Source: Campylobacter concisus
GTDB taxonomy: Bacteria; Campylobacterota; Campylobacteria; Campylobacterales; Campylobacteraceae
Length of the DNA stretch: 51,673 nt
Assembly: GCF_002913745.1 (NCBI RefSeq)
Contig: NZ_PPCG01000080.1
Coordinates: 1 to 51,673, forward strand
Direction: 5' to 3'
Below the pieces are notes generated by a model that searched no databases, was not told where the DNA came from, and saw only the letters and a list, made by a program, of their open reading frames with translations. The first letter of the stretch is position 1. Each line of letters begins with the position of its first letter. This document shows positions 37,762 through 45,608 of this stretch, piece by piece. Made by a program: the position numbers and the translations under genes.

Positions 37762-39203
37762 AACGGGTTTTAATATCTCTTTTTCTGGCATTTAGTTTTC
37801 TTTTTGCGGCGACAAATTCGGAGACTTTTGCCAAATTTGATAGAAATTTTATGGCTCTAAACAGAAGCGCTAAGATCAAGCTTCACAACGATATAAAAAA
37901 TATCTACGTTGATGCGATCATTAAAAACGACAAAAACACGAAAAAGCAGGCACTTACTAGGCTAATAACAAGCTCAAAGGCGCTTGGCTTTGACTCAAGC
38001 GCATATATAAGAGACCTAAATGCGATAAATGGCGTAAAAGGTGCCAGTGCGCAAGCGGTTTTGCCAGCTTTAACGCTACTAAGTGCCACAAAGGTAAATG
38101 ACACCTTGGTGCTTAAATTTAACACAAAGCTAGATACCGCAAGGCTAAAAACATCGTTTGCCAAACAGCAAAATGCCTACAAAAATATCATGGATATTGA
38201 TGGCAGGCTAAATGGCAACCCACTAACTTATAAAAATTTCATCTCAGACTACATCCACATCTCGCAGTATGACAAAAACACCGTCAGGATCATCTTTTCT
38301 GACAAGGTGCAAAAGACTATAAAAGCAAATGCGACTGGGGATTTGCTAATAATCAGCGCTCAAAATTTCATCTCAAATGAAAATGTAAGAGCACCACTTC
38401 ATAAGCTTAAAAATAAAAATGAAAAGCCAGCACAAAGCGTAGTAGAGCCAAATTTAAAGTCTGAGCCAGCACAGAGTGAGCCAGTAGAAGAGCCTTTGCC
38501 TCCAGTTGCTGCGGGTAAATTTTCACGCAACAAAACGATCGTCATCGACCCAGGGCATGGCGGCACGGACCCAGGTGCGGTAAATGGCAGTTTAAAAGAA
38601 AAAACAGCCGTTTTAGGTGTAGCCAAAAAGCTTGGCGAGATACTAAAATCTCATGGCTACAAGGTCTATTTCACCAGATCAACTGATGTTTTTATAAATT
38701 TAAGAACAAGAACGAAATTTGCAAACGACAAGATGGCTGATCTTTTCGTCTCCATCCACGCAAACGCCGCTCCAAACGCTACTAAAGCAAAGAGCATGCA
38801 CGGCATCGAAACCTTTTTCTTATCGCCTGCAAGGAGCGAGCGTAGCAAAAACGCAGCCGCACTCGAAAACAAATCAGACATCGAAGAGATGAACTATTTT
38901 TCGCAGCAGACATTTTTAAACGTGCTAAACCGCGAGAAGATCATCGCCTCAAACAAGCTTGGTATCGACATCCAAAAAGAAATTTTAGCAAGTGCTAGAA
39001 AGGTCTATGCAGCCAGCGACGGCAGCGTGCGAGAAGCGCCATTTTGGGTGCTCGTGGGCGCTCTTATGCCGGCGGTTCTTGTCGAGATCGGCTACATCAC
39101 GCATCCAGTCGAGGGCGAAAAACTCTTTGACGAGGCCTATCAAAAAGCCCTTGCAAACGGCATCGCAAACGGCATAGATGGATATTTCGCAAAAAATAGA
39201 TGA
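37758..39203 (+). CDS. amiA: N-acetylmuramoyl-L-alanine amidase
   Basis: Periplasmic zinc amidase cleaving stem peptides from glycan strands during cell separation. 481 aa: signal peptide ending FAAT near residue 20, an N-terminal domain with an AMIN-like part (about 95-215), a Pro/Glu-rich linker (220-245), and an amidase_3 domain. Zinc ligands His267 (DPGHGG), Glu281 (LKEKT), His334 (SIHANA) and catalytic Glu443 (VEIGYI) are all present. An inserted helix (RSKNAAALENKSDIEEM) may be the autoinhibitory element released by an EnvC-type activator, which is encoded upstream. ATGA overlaps on both sides. Confidence 0.95.
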   Translation: MKRVLISLFLAFSFLFAATNSETFAKFDRNFMALNRSAKIKLHNDIKNIYVDAIIKNDKNTKKQALTRLITSSKALGFDSSAYIRDLNAINGVKGASAQAVLPALTLLSATKVNDTLVLKFNTKLDTARLKTSFAKQQNAYKNIMDIDGRLNGNPLTYKNFISDYIHISQYDKNTVRIIFSDKVQKTIKANATGDLLIISAQNFISNENVRAPLHKLKNKNEKPAQSVVEPNLKSEPAQSEPVEEPLPPVAAGKFSRNKTIVIDPGHGGTDPGAVNGSLKEKTAVLGVAKKLGEILKSHGYKVYFTRSTDVFINLRTRTKFANDKMADLFVSIHANAAPNATKAKSMHGIETFFLSPARSERSKNAAALENKSDIEEMNYFSQQTFLNVLNREKIIASNKLGIDIQKEILASARKVYAASDGSVREAPFWVLVGALMPAVLVEIGYITHPVEGEKLFDEAYQKALANGIANGIDGYFAKNR

Positions 39204-41065
39204 AAAATGCAAATTTGAGCTTTAAAGGGCAAATTCCATTTAACGAAGAGTTTGGCGATATCTACTTTAATACCGACAAGCCCTGGCTTGAGAGCGAATT
39301 TGTCTTTGCAAGCGCACTTGAAGAAATTTGGCAGAGCAAAGATAGCTTTATAGTCGCTGAGACTGGCTTTGGCGCTGGACTAAATTTCTTCACACTTTGC
39401 AAGAAATTTAAAAATAGCTCTAAAAAACTTCACTTTGTTAGCATCGAAAAAAGTCCTATAAAAAAAGATGATTTTTTAAAAATTTATGAAAATTTAGGCA
39501 TTTTTAAAGCTTATGCTAAAAAGCTAGTTTCGCTCTATCCACCGCCAATCTCAGGCATACACCGCATAAATTTCGCTCCAAATATCACCCTTGATCTTTG
39601 CTACGGCGAGGCAGATCAAATTTTGTCTGAGCTTGAATTTAGCGCTGATATCTGGTTTTTAGACGGCTTTGCCCCAAGTAAAAATGGCTCGATCTGGAGC
39701 GAGGACGTCTTTAAACAGATCGCAAGGCTAAGCAGGGTTGGCACCATAGTTAGAACTTACTCGTGCGCAAAAATGGTGAAAGTTGGGCTAAAAAATGCTG
39801 GCTTTTTGCTGAGCCTAAAAGAGGGCTACGCTAGAAAACGCCAGATGAGTAGCGCCGTGCTAGAGAAAAAGGATGAAAATTTAAAGGACGCTTGGTTTGC
39901 GAGGTGCGAGCCTGTTGGTAGTCCAAAGGGCAAAACTGCGCTTGTCATAGGCGCAGGAGTGGCTGGGCTTGCAACAGCCAGCGAGCTAGCTAAAAATGGC
40001 TTTAAAGTGGTGATCGCCGAGGCAAAGAGTGAGGTCGCGACAAATGGCTCAGGTAATCACTGCGGCGCCTTGATGCCATTAGTTACGAAGCCTGGGGTAA
40101 ATTTAGGCCGCATGCACATAAATGCGTTTTTGCAAGCAGTGAGATTTTACAAGGCAAATTTGCCAAAAAGCCTCATCAAATTTAATGGCTGCATCGACTA
40201 TGCATTTGATGATGAGCTCGTTAAAAGATACGCTTCATGGCAGGATCAAAGTGCGGAGGATCTTTTTAAATTTGATGAGAGTTTAAAGCCATATCCTGGG
40301 ATATTTATAAAAGAGGCGGCTTATGCTAGACCAAGAGAAATTTGTAAATTTCTATCAAGTAACTTTGAAATTTTATTTAACCACGAGTACGAGAGTAGGA
40401 CGCACCTGCAAAATGGCAAGATAAGCGTTAAATTTAAAAATAAAAAAAGCTTGGAGGCTGATATCTTAGTCTTTTGCACAGGTAGCAAAAGTAGTGAAAT
40501 TTTTAAAAACTATGACATGCAAATAAGTAGTGTCAGAGGTCAAGTTACGTACCTAAAACCGGTTCTAAAAAATGAGCTGCCACTAAGCGCAAAAGGCTAC
40601 ATCTGCCCAGCCGTAAAAGGGGTGCAAGTCATCGGCGCAACCTACGCTAGAAATGAAATTTGTGACATGCCTAAAGACGAGGATAACGCTAAAAATTTAA
40701 GCGACGTGAGCGAGTTTTTTGACACGTCAAAAGCCACCATCATCGGCTCACGTGTGGGATATAGAAGTTATAGCGGAGATAGATTTCCGATAATTGGCGC
40801 TTTACACGACGAGGAGTTTTACAAGCAAAACTACAAAGGGCTATTTTGGAGTAAAAATAAAGATAATAATCCAAAAGCAAGCTACGAAAGAAATGTCTTT
40901 GTAAATTTCGCTCACGGCTCGCGCGGCCTTGGTACAGCGATACTTGGAGCAAATTTGATAACCAATCTTGTGCTTGATCGCCCACTTTGCATAGAAAGAT
41001 CGCTATTTTACGAGCTTCATCCTGCTAGATTTTTGATAAGAAAGCTAAAAAAAGGACTAAAATAG
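39200..41065 (+). CDS. mnmC: Bifunctional tRNA mnm5s2U biosynthesis protein
   Basis: Completes the wobble modification mnm5s2U34. Two domains in one 621-aa chain: an N-terminal SAM methyltransferase (VAETGFGAGLNFF at about 52; WFLDGFAPSKN), and an FAD-dependent oxidase that removes carboxymethyl from cmnm5, with dinucleotide motif GAGVAGLATASEL from Gly251 and the C-terminal GSRVGYRSYSGDRFPIIG. Starts inside the amiA stop (ATGA). Last gene of the long run; no strong terminator follows. Confidence 0.95.
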   Translation: MKNANLSFKGQIPFNEEFGDIYFNTDKPWLESEFVFASALEEIWQSKDSFIVAETGFGAGLNFFTLCKKFKNSSKKLHFVSIEKSPIKKDDFLKIYENLGIFKAYAKKLVSLYPPPISGIHRINFAPNITLDLCYGEADQILSELEFSADIWFLDGFAPSKNGSIWSEDVFKQIARLSRVGTIVRTYSCAKMVKVGLKNAGFLLSLKEGYARKRQMSSAVLEKKDENLKDAWFARCEPVGSPKGKTALVIGAGVAGLATASELAKNGFKVVIAEAKSEVATNGSGNHCGALMPLVTKPGVNLGRMHINAFLQAVRFYKANLPKSLIKFNGCIDYAFDDELVKRYASWQDQSAEDLFKFDESLKPYPGIFIKEAAYARPREICKFLSSNFEILFNHEYESRTHLQNGKISVKFKNKKSLEADILVFCTGSKSSEIFKNYDMQISSVRGQVTYLKPVLKNELPLSAKGYICPAVKGVQVIGATYARNEICDMPKDEDNAKNLSDVSEFFDTSKATIIGSRVGYRSYSGDRFPIIGALHDEEFYKQNYKGLFWSKNKDNNPKASYERNVFVNFAHGSRGLGTAILGANLITNLVLDRPLCIERSLFYELHPARFLIRKLKKGLK

Positions 41066-41073
41066 TCAAATTC

Positions 41074-41089
41074 CTTAACATAAGTTAAG
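41074..41089. promoter_or_regulatory. Inverted repeat near the -35 zone of the double-cupin gene
   Basis: CTTAAC (41074-41079), ATAA spacer, GTTAAG (41084-41089): a perfect 6-bp dyad ending 21 bases before the -10 box, where a regulator would contact polymerase. It is too short and lacks a T-tract for a terminator. Confidence 0.35.
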
Positions 41090-41110
41090 AACTGTTATCA
41101 AAACTTGCAT

Positions 41111-41116
41111 TATAAT
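41111..41116 (+). promoter_or_regulatory. -10 box of the double-cupin gene
   Basis: Perfect TATAAT, 22 bases before the ATG, with AAAAGGAT between. Confidence 0.65.
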
Positions 41117-41138
41117 CCTTCACAAAAAAGGATAAAAA

Positions 41139-41783
41139 ATGAGTCAAATTTACAATCTCGATAAAGACACAAAGATAGTTGAAAAAAGCGTCGTTAGCAA
41201 AAGGCTCTTTCAAAACAAAAACGCAAGCGTAGATATATACGCATTTGACGAGGGCGAGGAGCTTGATCACGAGATGCTTTTTATAGATAGCCTTGCCTTT
41301 GTCATTGACGGCGAAGCACAGCTTGAGTATGGCGAAAAGCAGATGAAGCTTGGGCGTGATGAGGCCTGCCTTATCGAGGCAAAAACCTGGCGAAAACTCA
41401 AATTTACAAAGAAAACAAAATATTTACTAATAGATTTTAAGGAGAATGTTATGATAGATCATTTAGACAAAGCGAGTGTCTTTAGCCTCGCAGATGCCGT
41501 TAGCTACGAGAGTGGCAAGATAGTTAGCAAGACGCTTGTCAAAAACGAAAATGGCTCGATGTCGCTACTTAGTTTTGACAAAGACCAAGAGCTCTCGACC
41601 CACGCTGCCCCTGGCGATGCGCTACTTATCGCGCTTGATGGCGAGCTTGATTTAAAGATAGCTGACGAGAGTTTTCATTTAGTAAAAGGCGATAGTATCG
41701 TGCTTCCAGGCAAGATCCCACACGGCCTAAAAGTGAAAGACAAATTCAAAATGCTTCTAATCGTCACAAAAGACAAAATGTAA
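41139..41783 (+). CDS. Double-cupin protein with an internal start site
   Basis: 214 aa forming two cupin-like halves. The first (about 20-100, with DSLAFVIDGEAQLEYGEKQMKL) has lost the metal-binding histidines; the second (about 118-212) keeps a plausible set, THAAPGDALLIALDGELDLKI and PGKIPHGL. Between them AAGGAG (41439-41444) stands six bases before an in-frame ATG at 41451 (MIDHLDKASVF), so a 110-aa second-half protein could be made separately, or two ancestral genes were joined. Own promoter and a strong terminator make it monocistronic. Metal, ligand and function unknown; cupins range from enzymes to sensors. Confidence 0.85.
   Translation: MSQIYNLDKDTKIVEKSVVSKRLFQNKNASVDIYAFDEGEELDHEMLFIDSLAFVIDGEAQLEYGEKQMKLGRDEACLIEAKTWRKLKFTKKTKYLLIDFKENVMIDHLDKASVFSLADAVSYESGKIVSKTLVKNENGSMSLLSFDKDQELSTHAAPGDALLIALDGELDLKIADESFHLVKGDSIVLPGKIPHGLKVKDKFKMLLIVTKDKM
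41439..41453 (+). promoter_or_regulatory. Internal Shine-Dalgarno and start codon inside the double-cupin gene
   Basis: AAGGAG, six-base spacer, then ATG in the same frame (codon 105). It is a better match than the site of the full-length start. Confidence 0.6.
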
Positions 41784-41814
41784 AAAAAGCCCTATTTTAG
41801 GGCTTTTTTCTTTT
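41783..41814 (+). terminator. Strong terminator of the double-cupin gene
   Basis: AGCCCTA (41788-41794) pairs with TAGGGCT (41798-41804) over TTT; an A-run on the left and TTTTTTCTTTT on the right complete a classical terminator, possibly active in both directions. Confidence 0.9.
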
Positions 41815-41863
41815 ATAAATCACATTAAATTTACCCTTAATAACCCAAAAAGCAAAGTCATAA

Positions 41864-41869
41864 TATAAT
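41864..41869 (+). promoter_or_regulatory. -10 box of the exporter gene
   Basis: Perfect TATAAT 24 bases before the ATG, with AAGAAGAG as the likely ribosome binding site. Confidence 0.6.
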
Positions 41870-41893
41870 CCCTTTAAAATTTAAAGAAGAGCT

Positions 41894-43054
41894 ATGAAAA
41901 AAGAAAATTCCAAACTATTTTTACTGCTATTTTTGGGCGCGCTTTCGGCATTTGGTCCATTTGTCACAGATCTTTACCTGCCAGCACTTCCAGCCATAAC
42001 TGAGTGGTTTGGCACAAGCGTTTCAGCAACCCAGCTAACTCTTACAACCTCGATGGCAGGCCTTGCGATCGGTCAGCTAATAGTTGGTCCAATCAGCGAT
42101 AAATTTGGGCGAAAAACACCACTTACCATCTCGCTCATCATCTACACGATAAGCACGATTTTTATATTTTTTGCGCAAAATATCCAGTTTTTTATCTTTA
42201 TGCGCATCATCCAAGGGCTTGCAAGTGCGGGCAGTCTGGTTATCTCAAGAGCCGTTGTGAGCGACCTTTACAAGGGTCACGAGATGACTAAATTTTTTAG
42301 TCTTATGATGGTTGTAAATGGTCTTGCCCCGATATTTTCACCAATAGGCGGTAGCTTACTACTTAAATTTACCGACTGGCGCGGCATCTTTATGGCGCTA
42401 ACGATTATCGGTATTTTGCTATTTATCGCAAATTTTTACTTCAAAGAGAGCCTAAGCCCTGCTAACCGCCTAAAAGTGCCTTTGCTAGAGACTTACAGCG
42501 TCTTTGGCAAAATTTTAAGAAAAAAGAAATTTATGCTATTTATTGCGATCCAGACATTTACGATGGCTGCGATGTTTGCCTATATCGCGGCATCTTCTTT
42601 TATCTTACAAGAGTTTTACCTACTAAGCCCAGTAAGTTATAGCTTTTGCTTTGCGGCAAATGGCCTAGCCATCGTCATAGGTGCTAGGCTTGCAAGCTTG
42701 CTAAATGAACGAAAAGCACTAAAAACTGGGCTTTTTGGCACCTTGTTTGCTAGCATTTTTATAGCGTTTATGCTTTGCTTTAAATTTGAAGTGATCGGCG
42801 TTATCATCGCATTTTTCTTGCTTTTACTCTTTACTGGCTTTATCTTGCCAACAGCCTCATCACTTGCGATGAATGAGGGCAGAGAGTACGCTGGCTCGGC
42901 CTCAGCAGTGCTTGGATTTTGCCCATTTTTCTTAGGTGGCATCATCTCGCCACTAGTTGGGCTTGGCGACATTTTTTACTCGACGTCAATAGCTATTTTA
43001 GCTTGCAGCGTGCTTGCCTTTATCTCATTTTTAGGGCTAAAAAGAGTTGCGTAA
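41894..43054 (+). CDS. Bcr/CflA-type MFS efflux transporter
   Basis: Inner-membrane proton-driven exporter of the major facilitator superfamily, drug:H+ antiporter-1 type, 386 aa with about 12 membrane segments. The Bcr/CflA N-terminal pattern GPFVTDLYLPALPAI is clear, followed by motif A GPISDKFGRKT in loop 2-3 and a QGLASAGSLVISRAVVSDLY segment (motif B-like, with Arg). Substrate unknown; relatives export bicyclomycin, chloramphenicol, or cysteine-type metabolites. Ends eight bases inside hemD. Confidence 0.9.
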   Translation: MKKENSKLFLLLFLGALSAFGPFVTDLYLPALPAITEWFGTSVSATQLTLTTSMAGLAIGQLIVGPISDKFGRKTPLTISLIIYTISTIFIFFAQNIQFFIFMRIIQGLASAGSLVISRAVVSDLYKGHEMTKFFSLMMVVNGLAPIFSPIGGSLLLKFTDWRGIFMALTIIGILLFIANFYFKESLSPANRLKVPLLETYSVFGKILRKKKFMLFIAIQTFTMAAMFAYIAASSFILQEFYLLSPVSYSFCFAANGLAIVIGARLASLLNERKALKTGLFGTLFASIFIAFMLCFKFEVIGVIIAFFLLLLFTGFILPTASSLAMNEGREYAGSASAVLGFCPFFLGGIISPLVGLGDIFYSTSIAILACSVLAFISFLGLKRVA

Positions 43055-43685
43055 AATTTATCTTGTTTCAAATACAAAGACGACTGATGAGAGCGTTGTA
43101 AATTTAAGCGTTAGCAAGATAGAGTTTTTGAAATTTGAGATAAATTTAAGCGAATTTGACGCGCTTGTGGCAACTTCAAAAAATGCCTTTAAGGCTTTAA
43201 AATTTAATAGCATTTTGCCTATAAATTTGCCAGTTTTTGCTATCGCAAATAGTTGCGCAGCGGCTGCAAGAGAGTTTGGTTTTAGTAAAATTTACACTGG
43301 GCAAAATGCTCATGGAGATGACTTTGCAAGAGAAATTTTGCCACTTTTAAAAGGCAAAAAGGTTCTTTATCTAAAAGGCAAAGATAGCGCTTCAAATTTC
43401 TTAGAAATTTTACAAAAGAGTGGCGTAAATATAAAGGTGGTCATCGCTTATGAAAATGTCTTAAATCCTTGCAAAATGGAGCTAAAACCACCAAAAAATA
43501 GCATTTTAATATTTGCTTCTCCGATAAATGTGAGAAATTTCCTTGCTAATTTTGGCTGGGACGAGAGCTATCAGACGATAAGCATCGGTAAGGTCACTGC
43601 AAAAGAGCTAAAATTTAGCACGCCACTTGTTAGTCAAAGTCAAGATATAAACGCTTGTATCGCACTTGCCAAAACGTTACTTTAA
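43047..43685 (+). CDS. hemD: Uroporphyrinogen-III synthase
   Basis: Closes hydroxymethylbilane to uroporphyrinogen III in haem synthesis. 212 aa; the family is poorly conserved, but IYLVSNTK at the start, ALVATSKNAFKAL, the central KVLYLKGKDSA, VVIAYENV and the late SIGKVTAKEL match its landmarks. The start is TTG at 43047, overlapping the exporter gene by eight bases; no ATG fits. Sits alone among haem genes, followed directly by the 6S RNA promoter. Confidence 0.85.
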   Translation: MRKIYLVSNTKTTDESVVNLSVSKIEFLKFEINLSEFDALVATSKNAFKALKFNSILPINLPVFAIANSCAAAAREFGFSKIYTGQNAHGDDFAREILPLLKGKKVLYLKGKDSASNFLEILQKSGVNIKVVIAYENVLNPCKMELKPPKNSILIFASPINVRNFLANFGWDESYQTISIGKVTAKELKFSTPLVSQSQDINACIALAKTLL

Positions 43686-43697
43686 GCAAAGAATTTA

Positions 43698-43703
43698 TAT
43701 AAT
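43698..43703 (+). promoter_or_regulatory. -10 box of the 6S RNA gene
   Basis: Perfect TATAAT 13 bases after the hemD stop. Transcription about seven bases downstream would begin at 43710-43711, exactly where the closing stem of the RNA begins. Confidence 0.75.
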
Positions 43704-43709
43704 TTTATT

Positions 43710-43901
43710 GCCTGAGTGAAGCGAGTCAGCATTTTATGGGGTCCAACACTTTTTTGTTAGCGAAAAGGTATGGGTGCCTTGCGATGTGGCTTCGTTTGAG
43801 CCTTAAACAGCGAGAAGTTGCAACCTTTTGGTATCCATCTATTTGCAAGATTGGCTTTGTTTATGGGCCACTCTTCTATGCGACGCCCACTTGGGTTTTT
43901 A
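43710..43901 (+). ncRNA. ssrS: 6S RNA
   Basis: About 190-nt RNA that binds sigma70 RNA polymerase by mimicking an open promoter. Hand fold: closing stem 43711-43718 with 43888-43895 (8 bp), continued by 43721-43723/43884-43886 and 43729-43732/43878-43881; a large middle bubble region with short helix 43752-43757/43845-43850; upper arm 43770-43778/43830-43838 (9 bp) and 43779-43785/43817-43823; tip hairpin GGCT/AGCC (43788-43791/43799-43802). GAGCCTTAAACAGCGAGAAG at 43798-43817 resembles GCCUUAAAACUGCGACGA of E. coli 6S. TTTTT at 43896-43900 terminates it. The small ORF across it has no coding character. Confidence 0.85.
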
Positions 43902-43917
43902 AATTTACGGAGATAAT

Positions 43918-45162
43918 ATGAACATTCTCATAATAGGAAGTGGCGGCCGCGAATACGCCATTGCTCTAAAACTAAAAAGCGAAAAAAATATAAATTTATA
44001 CTTTGCTCCTGGAAATGGTGCGACCTCACGCCTTGGTGAGAATTTAAACATAAAAGACTTTCATGAGCTAGCTGAATTTGCTAAAAAAAATAGTATCGAG
44101 CTAACTATCGTGGGACCTGAAGCGCCTCTTAGCGAAGGCGTAGTGGATATCTTTAAAAAAGAGGGTTTACTCATCTTTGGACCAAGCAAAGCAGCTGCTA
44201 GACTTGAGGCTAGCAAGGCCTATATGAAGGACTTTTTAGCTAGAAATAATATAAAAACTGCAAAATATTTAAACACAGACGATAAAGAAAAAGCATTTAA
44301 ATTTATTGATACCCTAAGTGCTCCGATGGTTGTAAAGGCTGACGGACTTTGCGCTGGAAAAGGCGTGATCATCGCAAATTCCAAAGAAGAAGCCAAAGAG
44401 GCAGTTAGCGACATGCTAAGTGGGGCTAGCTTTGGTGATGCTGGTAAATTTGTTGTGGTTGAAGAGTTTTTAGACGGCTTTGAGTTAAGCTTTTTTGCCA
44501 TTTGTGACGGCGAAAATTTTGTAAGCTTGCCAGTGGCACAAGACCACAAACGCCTACTTGATAACGACGAGGGTCCAAATACTGGCGGCATGGGCGCTTA
44601 TGCTCCAAGTCCGCTTGCTTCAAAAGAGCTTATAAAAAGAGTCGAAGAAGAGGTTGTAAAACCTACGTTAAAAGGGATGAAAAAAGAGGGCAGTCCGTTT
44701 TGTGGAGTGCTTTTTGTGGGGCTGATGATCGTGAAAAATGAGCCTTATGTGCTTGAGTTTAACGTGAGATTTGGCGATCCTGAGTGCGAGGTCTTGATGC
44801 CATTAATCGACGGAAATTTGAGTGAAATTTTACTAAACGCTGCAAGGGGTGAGTTAAAGCCTATTAGTTTAAAAGATGAATTTGCTGTTGGCGTCGTGAT
44901 GTCTAGCAAAAATTATCCTTATAAAAGTAGCCCAAAGGCTAAAATTTCTGTTTTAAATGATGTAAAAGATGCCCATATAGCTTACGCAGGCGTGAGCAAA
45001 GAGGGCGATGAAATTTATGCAGATGGGGGCAGAGTGCTAGTCTGCGTAGCGACTGCAAAGAGCATAAAAGAGGCACGTGATAAGGCCTATGAGCTTTGCG
45101 AAAATGTCAAATTTGACGGAGCACACTTTAGAAAAGATATCGCGTGGCAGGCTCTAAAATGA
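43918..45162 (+). CDS. purD: Phosphoribosylamine-glycine ligase
   Basis: Second step of purine synthesis (GAR synthetase), ATP-grasp enzyme, 414 aa. Landmarks: [15 protein letters not shown] at the N-terminus, [15 protein letters not shown]-grasp region [36 protein letters not shown] (family signature) and [19 protein letters not shown] lies just before the ATG. The gap to the 6S RNA is too short for a promoter, so purD must be read through from 6S or hemD. Confidence 0.97.
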   Translation: MNILIIGSGGREYAIALKLKSEKNINLYFAPGNGATSRLGENLNIKDFHELAEFAKKNSIELTIVGPEAPLSEGVVDIFKKEGLLIFGPSKAAARLEASKAYMKDFLARNNIKTAKYLNTDDKEKAFKFIDTLSAPMVVKADGLCAGKGVIIANSKEEAKEAVSDMLSGASFGDAGKFVVVEEFLDGFELSFFAICDGENFVSLPVAQDHKRLLDNDEGPNTGGMGAYAPSPLASKELIKRVEEEVVKPTLKGMKKEGSPFCGVLFVGLMIVKNEPYVLEFNVRFGDPECEVLMPLIDGNLSEILLNAARGELKPISLKDEFAVGVVMSSKNYPYKSSPKAKISVLNDVKDAHIAYAGVSKEGDEIYADGGRVLVCVATAKSIKEARDKAYELCENVKFDGAHFRKDIAWQALK

Positions 45163-45608
45163 GTATGCAGATAGAAGAGAAGCTTCAAAACGAAGAAATT
45201 TCACTTGCTCCTTTTGCTAAAAGGATCATGGCGTTTTCTATCGACGAGATCATAGTTTCGTTTCTTTTTATGATCATCTATTGGGAACCTCTTTCTACTA
45301 GCACTAACTATGATGATGCTAGAAATTTAGTATTAAATTTATTTTGGCAAGTGGTCGCTTTAAAAGTCATCTATCACACATTTTTTGTTTGGTATTATGG
45401 CGCTAGTTTAGGGCAGATGATAACAAAGACGATGTGTATAAATGTAGAAATTTTAGATAAGCCAAATTTAACTCAAAGTCTTGTTAGGGCGATATTTAGG
45501 ATAGTTAGTGAAGCTTGTTTTTATCTTGGCTTTGCTTGGGCACTTTCAAACCCTGCAAGGCAGACGTGGCAAGACAAAATAGCAAAAACAGTGGTGATAA
45601 ATGCGTAA
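45159..45608 (+). CDS. RDD-family membrane protein
   Basis: 149 aa from ATG 45159, which overlaps the purD stop (ATGA); an in-frame GTG at 45144 inside purD is less likely. The RDD signature is [19 protein letters not shown] (Arg...Ala..Ile-Asp) at the start of TM1; a second membrane segment lies at about 55-80 and a third near 110-130, before the typical end [14 protein letters not shown]. Some RDD proteins act in ion exchange, but the function here is unknown. It overlaps lptD by eight bases. Confidence 0.87.
   Translation: MSMQIEEKLQNEEISLAPFAKRIMAFSIDEIIVSFLFMIIYWEPLSTSTNYDDARNLVLNLFWQVVALKVIYHTFFVWYYGASLGQMITKTMCINVEILDKPNLTQSLVRAIFRIVSEACFYLGFAWALSNPARQTWQDKIAKTVVINA

Noticed and set aside
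43681-43917. SRP RNA, tmRNA or RNase P RNA in the hemD-purD gap
   Set aside because: None of the signature loops (GGAAGGAGCAGC-type SRP tip, tmRNA tag and acceptor end, RNase P conserved core) is present; the rod fold and GCCTTAAA segment fit 6S.
43736-43921. 61-codon ORF between hemD and purD
   Set aside because: Unusual composition (many Trp, Cys and Phe), no ribosome site, and it lies across the folded 6S RNA; it is a chance ORF.
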